Source: Bog-756 sp963725395 (GTDB taxonomy: Bacteria; Actinomycetota; Acidimicrobiia; Acidimicrobiales; RAAP-2). Taken from it: 64,000 nt of DNA. The notes under the pieces were generated by a model, which saw nothing but the letters and a program-made list of their open reading frames with translations, made no database searches and was not told where the DNA came from. A program made the position numbers and the translations under genes. Below, in pieces: positions 60,041 through 64,000 of this stretch (positions within the stretch are counted from its first letter, which is position 1; every line of letters begins with the position of its first letter). The stretch spans positions 186,001 through 250,000 of the forward strand of contig CAVRYH010000002.1 in NCBI GenBank assembly GCA_963725395.1, given 5' to 3'.

Positions 60041-63000
60041 TCAGGTGGACGACCCCGGAGGCCCGGTCGACCGAGCCGGTGCCCCGGGCACGGCATCGGC
60101 GGGAACGTCGAGCTCGGCGGGGCCGTCGTCCCCGCTCCACTGCCCGAGCGAGGCCAGGAACTCCTCGGCCTCCCGCTGCGCGGCCTGGGTCCGCTTCTCG
60201 GCCCCGGCGGCCAGCAGCTTGCCGAGCACCGGGATCTCCCAGAGCGACTCGGCCCGAACGATGGCCATGGTTACCGGCACGAGGTGCTCGGCGGCGTCGA
60301 ACACCACGTAGCGCGGCAGCCACTCCGGGTCGTACTTGGCGTTGAACCGCCACAGCGACTCGATCTGCGCGAAGTTGGACAGCCGCTTGAGGAACCACCG
60401 CTCCGCCCGTTGTACCGTCCCGTCCCCCTTGTCGCCCGAGAGGGTCGACCGCAGGGCGGCGAAATTGAGGCTGAGCCCGTCGTAGCCGCGGGCGGCGAGG
60501 TACTCGATGGTGGAGCACAGGGCGAAGTCGAGCAAGCCGTTGGGGTGGTCGGCCGGATCCCGGCGCATGAGGTCGAGGGAGAAGCCGTTGATCCCCGTGG
60601 CGGGCACGAACTGGCACATGGCCGCCGCCGACTGGTCGGGTGCCCGGACCACGGTCAGGAGCAGCCCGGTGTCCCTGGGGTCGAAAACCCGCCCGAGCAT
60701 CATGGAGAAGCCCCGCTCGTGCTCGCCCTGCCGGCTCAGGCTCATCAGCTCGGTGAGCTCCTTCGCCAGGGACGGATCGAGGTGGGCCGGATCGTGGAAG
60801 GTCACGGTGTAGCCGTACTTCTTGATGCGGTTGTGGGCCTGGCGGAGTCCCTTCATGTCGCCCCCGGACAGCGTGAAGTCCTGGACCTTCACGACGGCCT
60901 CGTCACCGAGGTAGATGTGGTGCATTCCCGAGTCGCGGTAGATGGGGAGCCAGTCCTCGCCCGCACCCATCACCGAGGTGACCCAGCCGTGGTTGTCGGC
61001 GAAGCGGCGGAAGGCGGCCCAGGCCTGCTCGCGCTCGCTGCGCGGCCCGATGGGGTCCGGGGAGATGAGGCACACCCCGCCGTAGACGGCGTAGGCCACC
61101 AGGCTGTCGTGGTGGAAGAACCACTTCTTGTCGGAGCGGAGTGCGAAGTAGTCGAGGGTCGACGTCCCGTGCCGCCGCACGATGTCACGGGCCCGGAACT
61201 CGGCGGCCCGCCCCGAGCTGAGACGGCGGTCGACCACCGGCCGGGTGAACAGGAACAGGGCGATGGCCACCAGGGTCAGGCCGATGGCCAGGAGCGCCGG
61301 TGCCAAGAAGCGGTCGGCCCGGTGGGGAAGGGCGATGGTGTCCACGCCGACCAGGCGCTCGGACACGGCGGACAGCGCCGTCCACCAGGGGATGTGCGTG
61401 TGGTGCCGGTGCCCGATGCGCAGGAAGATCTCGATGGAGGCGGTGGTGAGGAGGGTGATGCCGACCGCCCCGGCGACGAGGGCGATGACGGCGGATCGGA
61501 GCGACGACCAGTCCGAGGCGGCCTGGAAGTCGCGGCGGTGGGTGAGCAGCAGGATCAGCACCGCCAGGGCGACCAGCGACTCCTCGAAGTCGGCTCCGGC
61601 CACGAGGTGCAGGACGATGGTGGCGGCCAGCAGCACCACGGCCACCCGCCAGGCCCTGCGCTGGCCCCGCAGGATGCCGCGGCCCAGGGCCACGAGGGCC
61701 AGACCGGCCATGGCGATCAGGGCTCCGGCGGCCTCGCTGGCCCGAAGGGGGAGGTATTCGAGCACCAGGTGCAGCCGACCCCTCAGCGGGGGGGTTATGG
61801 CGTCGAGCAGGTCGATGATGCCGGCGAGGAGGATGGCGGCGGCGGACCAGCGCCTGACCCGCCGGGTGTGGCGGTGGGCCTGTCGGAGGTCGGGCGCGGG
61901 TGGCCACGACGGGCCCATCGGGTAGGAGGCCACCAGATTCGGATGGAGGCTCCTCGGCCCGCGGTCCCGGGTGACGACCCGCTCGAGCGCGCTCGGCGAC
62001 CGCAGCTCGTGGTGCCCGAGGAGCATGCGGGCGTGGAGCTCGGCACCCGTTTCCAGTTCCACCCAGCTCAGCCGCTGGGTGTGCAGGAACACCGGGGGGA
62101 GCCCGAAACGGCCGCGGTGCTCCTCCACCACCTCGCCGGTGGCCCCCACGTTGGCGTAGAAGCCGACCCCGAGATCGGTGAGCTCCGACTGGAAGGTGGC
62201 GGCGGTGATGAGGCCGGCGTAACCGCGACCGGTCAGCCGTCGTGCGGCGTCACGCGCCGCGTCGTTGGCACCGGCCTCGGAGCGCACGCCCTCCAGGGCC
62301 CCACCTCCGAGGATCGACCACATGCGCCGGCTCAGCAGGCCCAGCACCAGGGCCAGTGCGGCCAGCACGGCGACGGCGACGGCGGCGGCTACGACGATCT
62401 GGTCCCCGAGGTCGGCCTGATGGGCGTGGCGGATGGCCCGGGCGGGGAGCCCCGACCCGAGGTGGTCCAGTACCCACGGGGTGACCGCCACCCGCAGCAG
62501 TGCGGCCACGACGAAGGGGACCAGCAGCCACCAGGCGTAGCGACCCAGGCGCCGGTAGAGGGTCCGGGACACGACAAAGCGGGACAGGGCCGACGGGTCA
62601 CTCAACCGGCTCAACCCCACAAGCCAGGGCGCGTCCCGATCGGACTGGGCGGCGAGCGCACGCCACCCGCGGCCGGCCGGTGACTGACCGACGGCTCCCG
62701 GTTTGGCGTCGGCGGCCGGGTCGAACTCGGTCTCGGGACCGCTGCACCCCGACGCGTAGGCGTGTTCGCCGGGCTCCACCCGTACCACCCGCACGCCGGT
62801 GGAGGCGTGGAGGTACAGGTCGACGGGCCCGTGCTGTTCGACCCCCCGGGCGGCGATGGCGGCGATGGTCTCGGGATCGGTGTCGTAGCCGGGCTCGTGG
62901 GTACCGGTCTGGCGGACGACCCGCCGCTCATCGACGGCCAGGAACCGGGTCAGTGCCCGCGCCAGCTCGGGGTGGGCGTCCATGGCCCGCTGGCTCTCGG

Positions 63001-63283
63001 CCAGGGGGGAGCCGGTGGCCGAGAGGTCGAACAGGTTCCCGGCGATGATGAGGATCCCTGGTCCGTCCCAGGTGTCGAGGGCCCGGGCCAGCTCCGAGGT
63101 AGTCGCCGACGTCGACGGCGTGGCCTCGGGGGTCAAGAGGAGGTCGCTCACCACCATGACCCGCCGGCCGAGCGGTACCTCGATCCGGGTGGCACCGGGT
63201 TCCGGTGAGAACGAGACCGGGCCGGTGGCGGCAACCGGTGCGTCTAGGGGGCCCCCGGCGACTGGATGGGTGGTCGCAGTCAC
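60041..63283 (-). CDS. large membrane protein: metallophosphoesterase-like domain fused to an MprF/DUF2156 aminoacyltransferase domain
   Basis: This 1080-residue protein has three parts. Residues about 40-180 resemble a calcineurin-type phosphoesterase (RVMVVSDLLL, ILIIAGNLFDLSATG, RQTGTHEPGYDTD), but the usual DxH, GDxxD and GNHD ligands are altered, so activity is doubtful. Two membrane segments, a hydrophilic middle and six or more further membrane segments follow. The C-terminal 330 residues are a DUF2156 domain as in lysyl-phosphatidylglycerol synthases: FALRSDKKWFFHHDSLVAYA, VYGGVCLISPDPIGP, VKVQDFTLSGGDMKGLRQAH, and LRSTLSGDKGDGT near the end. MprF-type enzymes move an amino acid from tRNA onto lipid. 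No lysyl-tRNA synthetase domain is attached. The GTG at 63283 is the likely start. It is divergent from acs. Confidence 0.82.
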   Translation of the reverse strand: MTATTHPVAGGPLDAPVAATGPVSFSPEPGATRIEVPLGRRVMVVSDLLLTPEATPSTSATTSELARALDTWDGPGILIIAGNLFDLSATGSPLAESQRAMDAHPELARALTRFLAVDERRVVRQTGTHEPGYDTDPETIAAIAARGVEQHGPVDLYLHASTGVRVVRVEPGEHAYASGCSGPETEFDPAADAKPGAVGQSPAGRGWRALAAQSDRDAPWLVGLSRLSDPSALSRFVVSRTLYRRLGRYAWWLLVPFVVAALLRVAVTPWVLDHLGSGLPARAIRHAHQADLGDQIVVAAAVAVAVLAALALVLGLLSRRMWSILGGGALEGVRSEAGANDAARDAARRLTGRGYAGLITAATFQSELTDLGVGFYANVGATGEVVEEHRGRFGLPPVFLHTQRLSWVELETGAELHARMLLGHHELRSPSALERVVTRDRGPRSLHPNLVASYPMGPSWPPAPDLRQAHRHTRRVRRWSAAAILLAGIIDLLDAITPPLRGRLHLVLEYLPLRASEAAGALIAMAGLALVALGRGILRGQRRAWRVAVVLLAATIVLHLVAGADFEESLVALAVLILLLTHRRDFQAASDWSSLRSAVIALVAGAVGITLLTTASIEIFLRIGHRHHTHIPWWTALSAVSERLVGVDTIALPHRADRFLAPALLAIGLTLVAIALFLFTRPVVDRRLSSGRAAEFRARDIVRRHGTSTLDYFALRSDKKWFFHHDSLVAYAVYGGVCLISPDPIGPRSEREQAWAAFRRFADNHGWVTSVMGAGEDWLPIYRDSGMHHIYLGDEAVVKVQDFTLSGGDMKGLRQAHNRIKKYGYTVTFHDPAHLDPSLAKELTELMSLSRQGEHERGFSMMLGRVFDPRDTGLLLTVVRAPDQSAAAMCQFVPATGINGFSLDLMRRDPADHPNGLLDFALCSTIEYLAARGYDGLSLNFAALRSTLSGDKGDGTVQRAERWFLKRLSNFAQIESLWRFNAKYDPEWLPRYVVFDAAEHLVPVTMAIVRAESLWEIPVLGKLLAAGAEKRTQAAQREAEEFLASLGQWSGDDGPAELDVPADAVPGAPARSTGPPGSST

Positions 63284-63370
63284 GGCCCCCCATCGTAGAG
63301 GTCCACCGCCGGTAGGCTGGGGCGCCGTGGCCGAACGGCATCGCCACCGGGCCGGACCAGGAGGGGAGCC

Positions 63371-64000
63371 ATGACGGACGAAGGAACGAACCGACGGGCC
63401 ACCGGGGCGCCCGGGCCGCCCGACGCCACCATCGAGGACTACTTCTCCGAGGAACGCCGGTTCCCGCCCACCCCGGAATTCGTGAGTCAGGCGGTGCTCA
63501 CCGATGCCGGCGTCTACGAGCGGGCCGAGGCCGACTGGCCCGGATTCTGGGCTGAGCAGGCCCGCTCGCTCGACTGGTTCCGCCCCTGGGACTCGGTGCT
63601 CGAGTGGGACCTGCCCTTCGCCCGGTGGTTCGACGGCGGCACCCTCAACGTCTCCTACAACTGCCTCGACCGCCACGTCGAGGCGGGCCGCGGCGACAAG
63701 GTGGCCTTCCACTGGGAGGGTGAGCCCGGCGACATCCGGGCCATCACCTACGCCCAGCTGCTCACCGAGGTGTCCCGCTTCGCCAACGTCTTGAAGGGCC
63801 TGGGCGTCCGACGGGGCGACCGGGTGGCGGTCTACATGCCGATGATCCCCGAGCTGGCGGTGGCCATGCTGGCTTGCACGAGGATCGGCGCCGTGCACTC
63901 CGTGGTGTTCGGTGGCTTCTCCTCCGACTCCCTCCGCGACCGCATCCTCGACGCGCAGGCCGCCGTCGTGGTCACCGCCGACGGGGGTTGGCGGCGCGGG
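63371..64000 (+). CDS. acs: acetyl-coenzyme A synthetase, 5' part (cut by the window end)
   Basis: The enzyme activates acetate to acetyl-CoA through acetyl-AMP. The visible 210 residues are the N-terminal part: IEDYFSEERRFPPTPEFVSQ, the ACAS_N region FWAEQARSLDWFRPWDSVLE, then WFDGGTLNVSYNCLDRHVEA, ITYAQLLTEVSRFANVLKGL, RVAVYMPMIPELAVAMLACT and RIGAVHSVVFGGFSSDSLRD. The AMP-binding core and the regulatory lysine lie beyond the window. GAGGGGAG precedes the ATG closely. The 87-bp gap to the divergent MprF-like gene holds both promoters. Confidence 0.94.
   Translation, partial: MTDEGTNRRATGAPGPPDATIEDYFSEERRFPPTPEFVSQAVLTDAGVYERAEADWPGFWAEQARSLDWFRPWDSVLEWDLPFARWFDGGTLNVSYNCLDRHVEAGRGDKVAFHWEGEPGDIRAITYAQLLTEVSRFANVLKGLGVRRGDRVAVYMPMIPELAVAMLACTRIGAVHSVVFGGFSSDSLRDRILDAQAAVVVTADGGWRRG

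Noticed and set aside
60284..62683. 799-codon plus-strand frame opposite the DUF2156 gene
   Set aside because: Composition is glycine/glutamine/glutamate-rich with no domain, while the minus-strand product has clear membrane segments and MprF motifs.

Overview
The window is very GC-rich, densely coded DNA from an actinobacterium. Several genes support that placement: mycothiol glycosyltransferase MshA next to a YbjN-type protein, nickel superoxide dismutase with its dedicated maturation protease, the C5 haem pathway headed by Rex, a geranylgeranyl-reductase-type menaquinone reductase divergent from a complete 14-gene nuo operon, an RsiG-type anti-sigma factor, and an ECF42 sigma factor with its YCII partner. 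A deep-branching actinobacterial lineage such as Acidimicrobiia is plausible, but this is inference and no marker here settles it.

Layout. 1-4.9 kb: end of a DUF6328-like membrane protein, transketolase, a YihY/BrkB membrane protein, a flavin reductase-like protein and a hemerythrin. 5-13.6 kb is the accessory part. It holds a decayed Eis-type acetyltransferase, a surface-polysaccharide O-acyltransferase with an SGNH domain, a type I Baeyer-Villiger monooxygenase, a 1295-bp IS3-family element whose ends and target duplication can be read directly, a broken secreted-protein gene, a Fic/XRE pair of the 'mobile mystery protein' B/A type with AT-rich operator-like repeats, and tRNA-Lys(TTT). 13.7-20 kb is regulatory and stress-related: GNAT, a beta-propeller lipoprotein, a DksA/TraR zinc finger, the YCII/ECF42 pair, sodN, and a translationally coupled set sodX-rsiG-XRE. 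20-31 kb is core metabolism: mshA, ybjN, proC, a SAM hydrolase, then rex-hemA-hemC-cobA-hemD-hemB-hemL. 31-34.4 kb holds two proteins that appear to share an uncharacterised N-terminal domain. 34.4-52.4 kb is menJ/ggr divergent from nuoA-N. 52.5-64 kb is mostly membrane proteins (LapA-like, channel-like, CLC, SHOCT, DUF2156/MprF-like), a DUF2252 protein, a SCO6745-like protein and the start of acetyl-CoA synthetase.

How the genes work together. Rex senses NADH/NAD+, nuo oxidises NADH, MenJ tailors the menaquinone that accepts the electrons, and the hem genes supply haem, so much of 23.7-52.4 kb serves respiration. SodN, hemerythrin, mycothiol synthesis and the ECF42 pair fit oxidative or metal stress. 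The coupling of the Ni-SOD protease gene to an anti-sigma factor carrying both cyclic-di-GMP-binding signatures is the most interesting regulatory arrangement seen.

Quality caveat. Four otherwise conserved genes are broken by single-base indels: hemL near 30,813, the proline-rich membrane protein near 33,392, the DUF2252 gene near 53,117 and 53,478, and the SCO6745-like gene near 59,650. Because hemL should be essential, base-level sequence error is a serious possibility. The Eis-like locus and the secreted-protein remnant look genuinely decayed.
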